A stretch of 17,521 nucleotides of DNA from Alphaproteobacteria bacterium (GTDB lineage: Bacteria; Pseudomonadota; Alphaproteobacteria; RUG11792), in the NCBI GenBank assembly GCA_017450545.1, contig JAFSTL010000018.1:1-17521 (forward strand). Direction: 5' to 3'. The notes under the pieces are model-generated. The model saw nothing but the letters and a program-made list of their open reading frames with translations. It was not told the origin of the DNA and made no database searches. Within the stretch, counting starts at the first letter, position 1; each line of letters begins with the position of its first letter. Shown piece after piece: positions 1-7,666 of the stretch. The translations under genes were made by a program, and so were the position numbers.

Positions 1-54
1 CTTGCACGCACGATGCCTACTTCTCAATGTCTTCACTGAATTCGCAACTTTCAT
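1..54 (-). CDS. rpmJ: 50S ribosomal protein L36 (bL36), 5' part only
   Basis: The minus strand from 54 to the window edge encodes 18 codons, MKVANSVKTLRSRHRACK, which match the conserved start of bacterial bL36 (MKV-NS-K-LR-RH). bL36 is a small protein of the large ribosomal subunit of about 41 residues, so the remaining half lies outside the window. The start is supported by a Shine-Dalgarno AAGGA (complement of 63-67), 8 nt before the ATG, and by a strong promoter just upstream (87-115). The form ending RHRACK, with a Cys, resembles alphaproteobacterial sequences. Because only 18 residues are visible, the call rests on the motif and on the excellent upstream signals. Confidence 0.8.
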   Translation of the reverse strand, partial: MKVANSVKTLRSRHRACK

Positions 55-86
55 CTCAAAAATCCTTCAAACTGACGTCTCCGTCT

Positions 87-115
87 ATGATACATCAAAA
101 ATGCGCTGTTGTCAA
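87..115 (-). promoter_or_regulatory. Sigma-70-type promoter of rpmJ
   Basis: On the minus strand, a perfect -35 box TTGACA (complement of 110-115) is separated by 17 nt from a -10 box TATCAT (complement of 87-92). Transcription would start near 80, giving a leader of about 26 nt that contains the AAGGA ribosome-binding site of rpmJ. This is the best-matching promoter in the window. Confidence 0.75.
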
Positions 116-200
116 ATTTTTCAGAAACTGAATTGATATGCACGGCAAGCGTCCTACTCTAGCTGTAGACAATATCAGCTGAATATGATATCGTGGCAAT

Positions 201-290
<90 letters not shown>

Positions 291-366
291 TTGTTTATAT
301 AAAAAACGCATTCCTTATTACAACGCGAAGTAAAAGCAATACCGAAAATTCCCTGCTAATTTCTAT

Positions 367-453
367 TGGTGCCCTCGGAGAGACTCGAACTCTCATGTCC
401 TTGCGAACGGCAGATTTTGAGTCTGCTGCGTCTACCAATTCCGCCACAAGGGC
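367..453 (-). tRNA. tRNA-Leu, anticodon CAA (reads UUG)
   Basis: Read on the minus strand, the acceptor stem GCCCTTG (453-447) pairs with CGAGGGC (377-371) with one G-U pair. It is followed by discriminator A and an encoded CCA (369-367). The anticodon stem GCAGA/TCTGC encloses the loop CTCAAAA, giving anticodon CAA. GGTAGACGC in the D arm, a long variable arm and GTTCGAGTC in the T arm fit a class II tRNA-Leu. Its own promoter lies just upstream at 464-493. Confidence 0.95.
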
Positions 454-463
454 AACCAAGGTC

Positions 464-493
464 ATTGTACACCAACCTATGGCTATGTTGCAA
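464..493 (-). promoter_or_regulatory. Promoter of tRNA-Leu
   Basis: On the minus strand, a -35 box TTGCAA (488-493) and a -10 box TACAAT (complement of 464-469) are 18 nt apart. The -10 box ends about 10 nt before the tRNA 5' end, so the transcript would start within a few bases of the mature tRNA. Confidence 0.6.
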
Positions 494-792
494 AAATAAA
501 ATACGGATCGGACCGGATAGAAAAGCTGTCAAACACGGCTGTAGTGTTTAGTATTTTTGTGTAATGCAATCTAATATCGGTATAAAATAGAATTGTGATT
601 TTCAATTAGGCAAGTTTACGTTTTAATTGACGCATATTTTATCTTTGCATTTCACAACCCATTAAATGCTTCATTTTTAACATATTTCTAATATTGCTTT
701 GCTTTCTAATTTCGCTTCATTTAACAATGGATATATCTTTTACTCACCAGATAACCAATTGCAAGAAAAATTCTTATGCGTTCGCTAGCACA
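494..792. other. AT-rich non-coding stretch between tRNA-Leu and the topA promoter
   Basis: No credible coding region was found on either strand. The only structure seen is a short hairpin, AAACAC (531-536) with GTGTTT (544-549), followed by a T-rich stretch. It could be a weak plus-strand terminator, but no plus-strand gene other than the distant tRNA-Ser precedes it. Nothing else recognisable is visible here. Confidence 0.5.
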
Positions 793-801
793 TGGTATAT
801 T
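793..801 (+). promoter_or_regulatory. Probable extended -10 promoter of topA
   Basis: TGGTATATT is an extended -10 element (TGn followed by TATATT) about 37 nt before the topA ATG. The -35 region is poor (TTATGC at 774-779, spacer 16), as is common for extended -10 promoters. This assignment is an inference from sequence match only. Confidence 0.4.
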
Positions 802-837
802 TATCTTAGTGTGTGAATGTGTTGAACTAGGCGGAAC

Positions 838-3222
838 ATGTTAAAGGGCATTGTTGTTGTTGAGTCACCAGCCAAAGCGAAAACTTTGGGAAACTATTTG
901 GGTAATGACTATAAGGTCATTGCGAGCTATGGTCATATACGAGACTTGGTGTCGAAAGATGGTTCGGTTGATCCAAATAACCATTTTAAAATGCTCTGGG
1001 ATTATACCGGTCGTGGGAAACAGCAAATAAGAGAAATTTCAAATTCACTGAAGTTATCCGACAATCTCTTCCTTGCAACTGACCCTGACCGCGAAGGAGA
1101 GGCTATTTCGTGGCACATTCTTGAAACATTGAATTCTAAAAAAGCGTTAAAAACCAAAAATGTTCGCCGAGTTGTGTTTCATGAAATAACGAAATCAGCA
1201 GTGCAGCATGCTTTCGAAAATCCAAAAGATTTAGACCAAGATTTAGTTGATGCTTACTTGGCTCGTGTTGCTTTAGATTACCTCGTTGGTTTTTCAATTT
1301 CGCCAATATTGTGGCGAAAAATGCCTGGTGCTAGGTCTGCAGGACGTGTCCAGTCTGTAGCTCTTCGGTTAATTGTTGAGCGAGAATTGGAGATACAAAG
1401 ATTTGAACCAGAAGAGTATTGGACAATACATGGTGATTTCGAAGCTAAAAATGGAGTATTTAATGCAAATTTGGCACACTATAACGGCGAAAAATTAGAT
1501 AAACTTGTGATTAAAAATGAACTGCAAGCAAATAATATAAAAGCAGACCTTGAAAGCAAAAAATATTTCATTGATAAAGTTGAGAAAAAGGCGGTAAAGC
1601 GCAATCCATATGCACCGTTTACGACTTCGTCGATGCAACAGGATGCCATTCGAAAATTGGGATTTAGCGCTCAAAAAACAATGCAAATTGCGCAAAGATT
1701 GTATGAAGGCATAGCGATTAATGGAGCCATGAGCGGTTTAATAACGTATATGAGAACGGATAGTACAAATCTTTCAAACGAAGCAATATCAGAGTCTCGC
1801 GGCTATATCGAAAAGAATTTTGGCGATAAATATTTGCCCAAAGCGCCAAAAATTTATAAAACGAAGTCAAAAAATGCACAGGAAGCCCACGAGGCAATCA
1901 GACCAACTTCGTTTAACAGAACCCCTAGCGTTATTAAACAATATCTTTCTGCTGATGAATTTGCTTTGTATGAACTTATTTGGAAGCGAGCTTTGGCATC
2001 ACAAATGGAGAACGCAGTGATAGACCAAGTTTCTGTGAATATAAAATCAAAAGATGACTCCGCGACGTTTAGGACAGGTGGCTCGACTATCGCGTTTGAT
2101 GGTTTCCTGAAGGTTTATGTTGAAGCGACAGACGACGAAAGTGATGATAAAAAATCTAAAAAGTTACCGGAACTAAAAGAAAATGAGGTGTTAGATTTGT
2201 TGAATATTATAAATACTCAGCATTTTACTCAGCCTCCAGCTAGATTTAACGAGGCGAGTTTAGTGAAAAAGCTTGAAGAACTTGGGATTGGTCGTCCTTC
2301 AACGTATGCCTCAATTATAAATGTTCTGCAAGTGCGTAAATATGTAACTGTAAACAGACGAATATTTACCCCGGAAAGCAGAGGATTTTTGGTTATTTCT
2401 TTCTTAAAGAACTTTTTCGATAAATACGTTGAATACGAATTTACGGCTGCCCTAGAAGAAGAACTCGATGAAATTTCTAATGGAAAACGTCTTTGGGAAA
2501 AAGTTTTACAAAACTTTTGGAATGAGTTCAATTCGTATATAACGCAAGCGCAAGAATTAACGATACAAAAAGTTTTGGAAACCATTGAAGCAGATTTAAA
2601 TGATTATATTTTCAGCAGTCTTGATGGAGACAAGACTTGTCCGACATGTGAAACAGGAACACTGCATCTCAGACTTGGAAAGTATGGAGCTTTTTTGAGT
2701 TGTTCGAATTATCCTGAATGCAAATATATAAAGCCCCTTGGCACAGATGCAACAGCCACGGATATGTTTCAACAAGTCAAAATTGAGCTTGGAAAGGATG
2801 CGCGATACGATAACGATACTGTGTATTTAAAGCGCGGACCTTATGGATACTACGCAGAATGGGAAAATACAAAGGAAATGAAGGAGGCTAAGCCATCGCG
2901 ATTTAAAAAGAAAAAGACAGAAGAAACGAAGAAGAAAAAAAAGCCGAAGATGGTTGAAGCGCCAAAGAGACAGTCGATACCGAGTTATATTGCTGAACCC
3001 ACTGAGTTGACGCTCGAGGATATAATAATGCTGGATAGTTTGCCTGTTGTGCTTGGGAAACATCCTAAAACCCGTCAAAACGTAGAGTTGGTTCGAGGCA
3101 GATTTGGACCATACCTCAAGATGGGAGAGAAGACGTATAAACTTGACAAAAATGCAACATTTCTGAGGCTAAATAAGCAAGAAGCAGTGAAGATAATAGA
3201 TAAAGCAAATGTGAAAGATTAA
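838..3222 (+). CDS. topA: DNA topoisomerase I (type IA)
   Basis: The 794-residue protein relaxes negative supercoils by cutting and rejoining a single DNA strand. The N-terminal TOPRIM domain shows Glu9 in VVVESPAKAK and the acidic DPD motif at 82-84 (DPDREGE). The transesterification Tyr is Tyr304 in GLITYMRTDS. A C4 zinc finger follows (Cys601, 604, 622, 628). Two further C-terminal TopA-type repeats (about 660-680 and 740-775, each with the RGPYG / RGRFGPYL signature) lack cysteines. They are joined by a lysine-rich stretch around 688-710. The length is a little under usual alphaproteobacterial TopA. The ATG is preceded by a weak, closely spaced AGGCGG (829-834), and homology starts at the ATG. 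The stop codon lies only 2 nt from the stop of the convergent HAD gene. All key residues are intact. Confidence 0.97.
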   Translation: MLKGIVVVESPAKAKTLGNYLGNDYKVIASYGHIRDLVSKDGSVDPNNHFKMLWDYTGRGKQQIREISNSLKLSDNLFLATDPDREGEAISWHILETLNSKKALKTKNVRRVVFHEITKSAVQHAFENPKDLDQDLVDAYLARVALDYLVGFSISPILWRKMPGARSAGRVQSVALRLIVERELEIQRFEPEEYWTIHGDFEAKNGVFNANLAHYNGEKLDKLVIKNELQANNIKADLESKKYFIDKVEKKAVKRNPYAPFTTSSMQQDAIRKLGFSAQKTMQIAQRLYEGIAINGAMSGLITYMRTDSTNLSNEAISESRGYIEKNFGDKYLPKAPKIYKTKSKNAQEAHEAIRPTSFNRTPSVIKQYLSADEFALYELIWKRALASQMENAVIDQVSVNIKSKDDSATFRTGGSTIAFDGFLKVYVEATDDESDDKKSKKLPELKENEVLDLLNIINTQHFTQPPARFNEASLVKKLEELGIGRPSTYASIINVLQVRKYVTVNRRIFTPESRGFLVISFLKNFFDKYVEYEFTAALEEELDEISNGKRLWEKVLQNFWNEFNSYITQAQELTIQKVLETIEADLNDYIFSSLDGDKTCPTCETGTLHLRLGKYGAFLSCSNYPECKYIKPLGTDATATDMFQQVKIELGKDARYDNDTVYLKRGPYGYYAEWENTKEMKEAKPSRFKKKKTEETKKKKKPKMVEAPKRQSIPSYIAEPTELTLEDIIMLDSLPVVLGKHPKTRQNVELVRGRFGPYLKMGEKTYKLDKNATFLRLNKQEAVKIIDKANVKD

Positions 3223-3224
3223 TA

Positions 3225-4211
3225 TCAAGCAAATTGTTTTACTATATGGGTCGGCATTTGCGAATAATTATCGAGACTTTTGTGCGTCATTTTAGGCGAA
3301 ATTGTTCGCAGGCACTTATCAATGATTGTGTCGTATGAAACGTTGCCTAACCTATTGTTTTGAATAAATCTTCCAACAACGCCAGAAAGAGTGAGTATTG
3401 TGTCGTATCCCGCAATATTACCTCCCAGAATGTCTGTCCATAACGTATCTCCAACCATGGCAACTTTCGCTCCATGTGGAATATATTGTTTTGCAAACTC
3501 GAAAATTGCCGAATACGGCTTGCCGAAATAAATCACCTCTCCTCCTGCGTTTTCATACAACTCCCCGATGGCTCCTTGACACAACACCGGACGTTGCTGT
3601 GATAACCCGTGATTTACGATAACCTCAATTGCAAATATGTCTGGATTAACGACGACCAGTTTTTTACGATGCATCAGGCATTTATCAAGTGTCTCGGCGA
3701 TTTCCTCAAATCCGGTTATGTCGTGGTAATCCAATGAAGTCAAATTTTCCATTGGAATTAAATTTCCATCTTTCCTTTGCAACTCGTCCGCGAAATAAAT
3801 CTTTTGACTATTTAAATTTCCCACATACACAAAATCAGCTTTTTCTATTTCATCAGTCTGCTCAAGTGGGCTTCCTTCAAAAATATCAACATTATGCGAA
3901 AATGCCGAGAAATACGTTTTAGCCCCTCCGATATGTTTTGATAAAGTGCATTTAAAAGCTTCACCAGAACTCACAAATGCGTCAAAATGCGTTCCTTTAT
4001 ATAGTCCCTTCGGTTGGTATTTTTCATAACATTTTGATAATGTTAACGTTGTATTTGACAATATTATCACATTTTTTCCGGCAGATTTGATTTCGACCAG
4101 CAAATCAAGAACACTATCGAAAAAATTCCTCCCATCCCATAAAACACCATACATATCAATTAAAAGCGCATCATAGTGTTTATATAAAGATGTAATATTT
4201 TCGCAAAACAT
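3225..4211 (-). CDS. HAD-superfamily class IIA hydrolase (TIGR01459-like)
   Basis: This is a cytoplasmic haloacid-dehalogenase-type phosphatase. It carries all four motifs: the nucleophile Asp in LLIDMYGVLWDG, motif II Ser/Thr in IILSNTT, the motif III Lys in YFGKPY, and motif IV VGDTLWTDILGG. The order and the C2-type cap fit class IIA, resembling the TIGR01459 group common in Alphaproteobacteria. The substrate is unknown; relatives include NagD-like nucleotide phosphatases. The start was placed at 4211 rather than the in-frame ATG at 4229 for two reasons: the nucleophile then sits at residue 19, as usual, and the extended -10 promoter at 4241-4249 would leave almost no leader for the earlier ATG. 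The ribosome-binding site is weak for both. It is divergent from the GrpB gene and convergent with topA. Confidence 0.85.
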   Translation of the reverse strand: MFCENITSLYKHYDALLIDMYGVLWDGRNFFDSVLDLLVEIKSAGKNVIILSNTTLTLSKCYEKYQPKGLYKGTHFDAFVSSGEAFKCTLSKHIGGAKTYFSAFSHNVDIFEGSPLEQTDEIEKADFVYVGNLNSQKIYFADELQRKDGNLIPMENLTSLDYHDITGFEEIAETLDKCLMHRKKLVVVNPDIFAIEVIVNHGLSQQRPVLCQGAIGELYENAGGEVIYFGKPYSAIFEFAKQYIPHGAKVAMVGDTLWTDILGGNIAGYDTILTLSGVVGRFIQNNRLGNVSYDTIIDKCLRTISPKMTHKSLDNYSQMPTHIVKQFA

Positions 4212-4240
4212 AAAACAACCAAATTGCATATCATGTTGGC

Positions 4241-4249
4241 ATTATAGCA
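4241..4249 (-). promoter_or_regulatory. Extended -10 promoter of the HAD gene
   Basis: On the minus strand the sequence reads TGCTATAAT, a perfect TATAAT with the extended TGn element. No good -35 box is present at the right distance. The predicted start near 4234 gives a leader of about 23 nt to the ATG at 4211. Confidence 0.5.
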
Positions 4250-4262
4250 TATCTGTATGAAC

Positions 4263-4293
4263 TTGGACGGTAGTGCTAAACTGGAACTATAGA
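4263..4293 (+). promoter_or_regulatory. Possible promoter of the GrpB-LolC-PAP2 operon
   Basis: TTGGAC (4263-4268) and TATAGA (4288-4293), 19 nt apart, form a weak promoter-like pair about 23 nt upstream of the GrpB ATG. The intergenic space here is only about 100 nt and also holds the divergent HAD promoter. A TGCTAAACT at 4274-4282 is an alternative extended -10 element. Confidence 0.25.
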
Positions 4294-4315
4294 TGTTATC
4301 GGAATAAAGAGAAAT

Positions 4316-5047
4316 ATGTCTTTGGAACGATTGGTGTTTCACGATGCCAAGTGGTCTGCGTTATACGCACGAGAAATCGATATAATAAAAGAAAATCAGC
4401 AAACAAATTTTATTAATATATTTCATATAGGTTCGACAGCGATTTCGGATATATATGCAAAACCCAAAATCGATATGGCGTTGATAGTCAAAGATTTGGA
4501 GCAATCTAAAAAACTGGAAGAGTTGAATTATCAATATAAAGGTTGTTTGAATATTCCATTTCGATATTTTTATTCAAAAAAGACTAACGAGTTTTGTGCA
4601 CATTTGCATGTTTTATTGCCGGGCGATCCTGAGCTAGACGGTTTTTTGCTTTTCAGAGATTATCTGAATGCGCACGAAGACGTTCGACAAAAATATTCGG
4701 AACTAAAACTGAAGATACAAAAGCTATTGGAAACTGCTGAGAACGAGCATTTTTTGAATGAATACACGCTTGCAAAGAACGATTTTATAACATCCGTTCT
4801 CAGAAAAGCTGGATTTAAAGGCTATTGCATGCGCTTAGTTTCTCATTACACAGAACAAAATTATGAACAAAGCGTGTTCCCAAAATTCAACAAAGATGAT
4901 ATACGAGTTATTTTTTATAAAGGGGCAGATATAATCGGATACGCTAATGCTGATGCAATTTCCAAGCAAATCAATTTTTTTGAAGTATCGGAAAACGCCG
5001 AGTATTTTAAGAACAGATTTACGGCATACTTGAGGAGTTTATTATGA
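4316..5047 (+). CDS. GrpB/UPF0157-family protein with a C-terminal extension
   Basis: Residues about 1-165 match the GrpB (UPF0157) family, a nucleotidyltransferase-like fold. Visible signatures are FHIGSTAI (Gly39-Ser40), KPKIDMALIV (Asp53), CAHLHVLLPG (His96 and His98), then FRDYLNAHEDVRQKYSELK and the closing YTLAKNDFITSVL. The biochemical role of the family is not established. Most GrpB proteins end near here, but this one has about 75 further residues (roughly 168-243). They contain IFYKGADIIGYANAD and end NRFTAYLRSLL, which vaguely recalls the second half of a GNAT acetyltransferase without its acyl-CoA loop. The last codons overlap the LolC start by 4 nt (ATGA), and the next gene's Shine-Dalgarno lies inside this one, so translation of the two is probably coupled. 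Confidence 0.85.
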   Translation: MSLERLVFHDAKWSALYAREIDIIKENQQTNFINIFHIGSTAISDIYAKPKIDMALIVKDLEQSKKLEELNYQYKGCLNIPFRYFYSKKTNEFCAHLHVLLPGDPELDGFLLFRDYLNAHEDVRQKYSELKLKIQKLLETAENEHFLNEYTLAKNDFITSVLRKAGFKGYCMRLVSHYTEQNYEQSVFPKFNKDDIRVIFYKGADIIGYANADAISKQINFFEVSENAEYFKNRFTAYLRSLL

Positions 5048-6282
5048 TGATAGAAAGATTTATTGCATTGAGATACCTCAAATCCGGGCGAAATTCAGGA
5101 TTTGCATACGTTGTGACATGGTTTTCATTCATCGGCATTGCTCTTGGTGTCGCGACGCTCATAATCGTTACTTCAGTTATGAATGGCTTCAGATCAGAGC
5201 TGTTAGATAAAATCGTTGGAATGAAAGGGCATATAGTAGTATCCGATGTTGAACATAAAGGCATATCCGATTACGACAATGTGTCAAAACAAATAGAACA
5301 GGTCGATAAGCGTATACAAAAGGTTATTCCGCAAATAGAACAACAAGGAATAGTTGTTGCAAACGGGCAAACCAGAGGTGTGCTGGTGCAGGCTCTGTCT
5401 CAGCAAGCATTGACGCAAAAAAAACTTGTTTCAGAGCATGTAAAAGTTGGCAAAATTTCTGATTTTCAAAAGCAGTCGATTTTTGTAGGACGTAGAATGG
5501 CGGAAATCCTGGGAATAAAAATAGGAGACGCCGTAGAGCTTATGATTCCAGATAGCGAAATATCGACAATCGGAACAACTGTAAAAGGCGAAACATACAC
5601 TATTGCCGGAGTATTTGAAGTTGGAATGAATGAATATGACAAGAACATTATTTTGATGCCACTTGCTGAAGCACAAGATTTTTGTGAAATGCCTGGAAAA
5701 GTGTCACAAATCGAAATATTCATCGACAATGTTGACAATTCGCAAGAAATAGCGCGAAAAATAGCGCAAATGCTCGGAAGCAAATATATGGTTCTCGATT
5801 GGAAGCATTCAGACTCCAGCATTTTTCACGCAGTTGAAGTTGAGAAAAACGTCATGACATTGATTTTGAGCATAATAATACTTGTCGCAGTGTTTAATAT
5901 AATCTCAGGATTAACAATGTTAACAAGCAGTAAAACAAAAGATATAGCCATACTGCGCACTATTGGCATGACCAAAAAATCAATTTTAAAAATATTCTTC
6001 ACTATAGGCTCATCAATTGGATTATTTGGTACAGCAACTGGAATATCACTTGGGCTTATCGTTGCGTTAAACATTGACCGCATAAAACAATTTTTGGAGA
6101 AATTTTCTGGCAGCGAATTGTTCAGTGAAGAGATATACTTTTTAACACAAATACCATCGAAAACCGACTGGAAAGAGGTATCTTGCATATCTATATTTGC
6201 TATAATATTGTGCTTACTTGCAACAATATACCCTGCACAAAAGGCATCTAAACTCGACCCGGTGGAGGCATTGCGAGCATGA
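5044..6282 (+). CDS. LolC/LolE-family lipoprotein-releasing ABC transporter permease
   Basis: The 412-residue inner-membrane protein has the LolC/E layout: one N-terminal membrane segment (about 22-46, following IALRYLKSGR), a large periplasmic domain (about 47-268), and three C-terminal segments (about 270-295, 320-345, 375-398). The family motif SSKTKDIAILRTIGMTKKSI lies between segments 2 and 3. With the ATPase LolD it would extract lipoproteins from the inner membrane and pass them to LolA. Alphaproteobacteria usually have a single LolC/E-type permease that probably works as a homodimer, so C versus E cannot be assigned. GAGGAG (5032-5037) sits 6 nt before the ATG. LolD, often the next gene, is absent here; a PAP2-like gene follows instead with a 4-nt overlap. 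Confidence 0.93.
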   Translation: MMIERFIALRYLKSGRNSGFAYVVTWFSFIGIALGVATLIIVTSVMNGFRSELLDKIVGMKGHIVVSDVEHKGISDYDNVSKQIEQVDKRIQKVIPQIEQQGIVVANGQTRGVLVQALSQQALTQKKLVSEHVKVGKISDFQKQSIFVGRRMAEILGIKIGDAVELMIPDSEISTIGTTVKGETYTIAGVFEVGMNEYDKNIILMPLAEAQDFCEMPGKVSQIEIFIDNVDNSQEIARKIAQMLGSKYMVLDWKHSDSSIFHAVEVEKNVMTLILSIIILVAVFNIISGLTMLTSSKTKDIAILRTIGMTKKSILKIFFTIGSSIGLFGTATGISLGLIVALNIDRIKQFLEKFSGSELFSEEIYFLTQIPSKTDWKEVSCISIFAIILCLLATIYPAQKASKLDPVEALRA

Positions 6283-6995
6283 TAAACGAAATTGCGATTG
6301 GTCTTTCCTATATAAGCAACGATTACCTGCTTATGTTGATTGCTGTTCTATTGTATATTTTCTCAAAACGACCCGAACATGCACATTTAATCATTCTTCT
6401 CTTGTTTGCAATGGTATATAAGGCGCTTTTGAAAGAAATCCTCCAAATCCCAGCTTCAGTGACGTCGCCGACGAAATATGGTTTTCCAAGTGGGCATATC
6501 AATTTTGCAACAATGTTTTTCGGCTGGTTTGCGCTCACTTATAAAATAAAGTTGCTATATTGGATTTGCCCAATAGCGCTTGCATTAGCATCAATAAGCA
6601 CAATTTACCTTGGATATCACGATATATATGATGTTATTCTCACTCCGATATTGCCTATTTGTGTGTTGGCTATATATCATATATACTTAAGAAAAATCAG
6701 CTTAGGCAATTTTATGCTTATATTTATCATAATTTCTTCATTATGTTACCTAATTTCGTTCTTTACCCTGGACAAAATGCCAATTGATGTCATCGTAGGC
6801 TCATATGGCATCTTAGGAGTTAGTTCTGGTTTGTGTATTGTAAATCGTCACTATCAATACACAGCATATATATTAATAGTTTTAACTATATGTTCTGTTA
6901 TAAATGAATGCATCAGAAATTCAATTTGGTTTGTCATATTCGGGACATTGCCCCTAGTCGCTTCGAAAGCGGTAAAAAATTTTCGAAAAAATTAA
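6279..6995 (+). CDS. PAP2-superfamily-like integral membrane protein, degenerate active site
   Basis: This 238-residue, very hydrophobic protein has several predicted membrane segments. It keeps two signatures of PAP2 phosphatases (phosphatidate or isoprenyl phosphatases): GFPSGHINFA (PSGH at 70-73) and a motif-3-like STIYLGYHDIYDV with His114 and Asp118. However, the motif-1 Arg-Pro is replaced (KEILQIPA, Ile57-Pro58) and the motif-3 Arg is Thr108, so phosphate-binding arginines appear missing. Activity is therefore uncertain; it may be a divergent lipid phosphatase or a non-catalytic relative. Its ATG overlaps the LolC stop by 4 nt (ATGA), and a hairpin terminator follows directly, making it the last gene of the three-gene operon. 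The second half beyond about residue 130 is hydrophobic and shows no motif. Confidence 0.75.
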   Translation: MINEIAIGLSYISNDYLLMLIAVLLYIFSKRPEHAHLIILLLFAMVYKALLKEILQIPASVTSPTKYGFPSGHINFATMFFGWFALTYKIKLLYWICPIALALASISTIYLGYHDIYDVILTPILPICVLAIYHIYLRKISLGNFMLIFIIISSLCYLISFFTLDKMPIDVIVGSYGILGVSSGLCIVNRHYQYTAYILIVLTICSVINECIRNSIWFVIFGTLPLVASKAVKNFRKN

Positions 6996-7021
6996 CCAAA
7001 TTTTAATAAATTTGGTTTTAT
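6994..7021 (+). terminator. Rho-independent-type terminator after the GrpB-LolC-PAP2 operon
   Basis: A perfect 10-bp inverted repeat, AACCAAATTT (6994-7003) and AAATTTGGTT (7008-7017), encloses a 4-nt loop and runs into TTTTAT. It begins inside the PAP2 stop codon. The stem is AT-rich, hence of modest stability, but its position and T tract fit a terminator separating this operon from tssB. Confidence 0.6.
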
Positions 7022-7058
7022 CCTAGGAGCAGGATAGTAGGAAAATTGTAGATGGCTT

Positions 7059-7646
7059 ATGGCGGAAAGCAGACAGCACACTCTCGATAGAGTGAGAAAG
7101 CCTAGGGTACAGATAACCTATGACGTAGAAATTGGTGACGCCATTGAGAAAAAGGAATTGCCGTTTGTTGTCGGCGTTTTGGCTGATTTGTCTGGAAATC
7201 CTGAAAATCCACTTCCTCCTATCAAGAATCGCAAATTTGTTGAGATTGATCGCGACAATTTTATGGACATAATGGCGGTTATACATCCGAGATTGGTCAT
7301 TCGCGTTGCGAATAAGCTATCTGACGATAATCCGGAAATAAGCGTTGAGTTGATGTTCAAAGATATGTCTGATTTTGAGCCACAAAATTTGGCAAAGAAT
7401 ATTCCTGCTTTGGCCGCACTTTATCAAAAACGCAACAATCTCAAAAATTTAATAACAAAAATGGATGGAAATGATCCATTAGAAGCTATCCTAACTCAAA
7501 TAATGAAGAATAATGATAATTTACAGAAATTGAAATCTGAAATAGAAGCAAAATTAGCAGAAAGACCGAAGCCTGAAACAGAGGCAAGCGAGACACCAGC
7601 TGAAGAGACAGTAGCAGAAGAGGAAAAATCAGAGACAAGTGAGTAG
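7059..7646 (+). CDS. tssB: Type VI secretion system contractile sheath small subunit TssB (VipA)
   Basis: The 195-residue product matches TssB almost throughout: RVRKPRVQITYDVEIGDAIE, KKELPFVVGVLADLSG, NRKFVEIDRDNF, and the DGNDPLEAIL helix near 150. TssB and TssC form the contractile cytoplasmic sheath that drives the Hcp tube and spike out of the cell. The conserved domain ends near residue 160. It is followed by an unusually acidic, Ala/Glu/Thr-rich tail (about 167-195). The start at 7059 (MAESRQH) agrees with family N-termini, but the best ribosome-binding site (TAGGA, 7038-7042) is 16 nt away. That site is better spaced for a 12-codon overlapping frame starting at 7052. tssC follows after 20 nt. 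The close match to canonical TssB favours a T6SS type i system over the Francisella IglA or Bacteroidetes types. Confidence 0.96.
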   Translation: MAESRQHTLDRVRKPRVQITYDVEIGDAIEKKELPFVVGVLADLSGNPENPLPPIKNRKFVEIDRDNFMDIMAVIHPRLVIRVANKLSDDNPEISVELMFKDMSDFEPQNLAKNIPALAALYQKRNNLKNLITKMDGNDPLEAILTQIMKNNDNLQKLKSEIEAKLAERPKPETEASETPAEETVAEEEKSETSE

Positions 7647-7666
7647 CAATAGAAAGGGGATGAAAA

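Noticed and set aside
531..549. Hairpin AAACAC/GTGTTT followed by a T-rich stretch as a terminator
   Set aside because: The stem is only 6 bp and AT-rich, and no plus-strand gene ends nearby.
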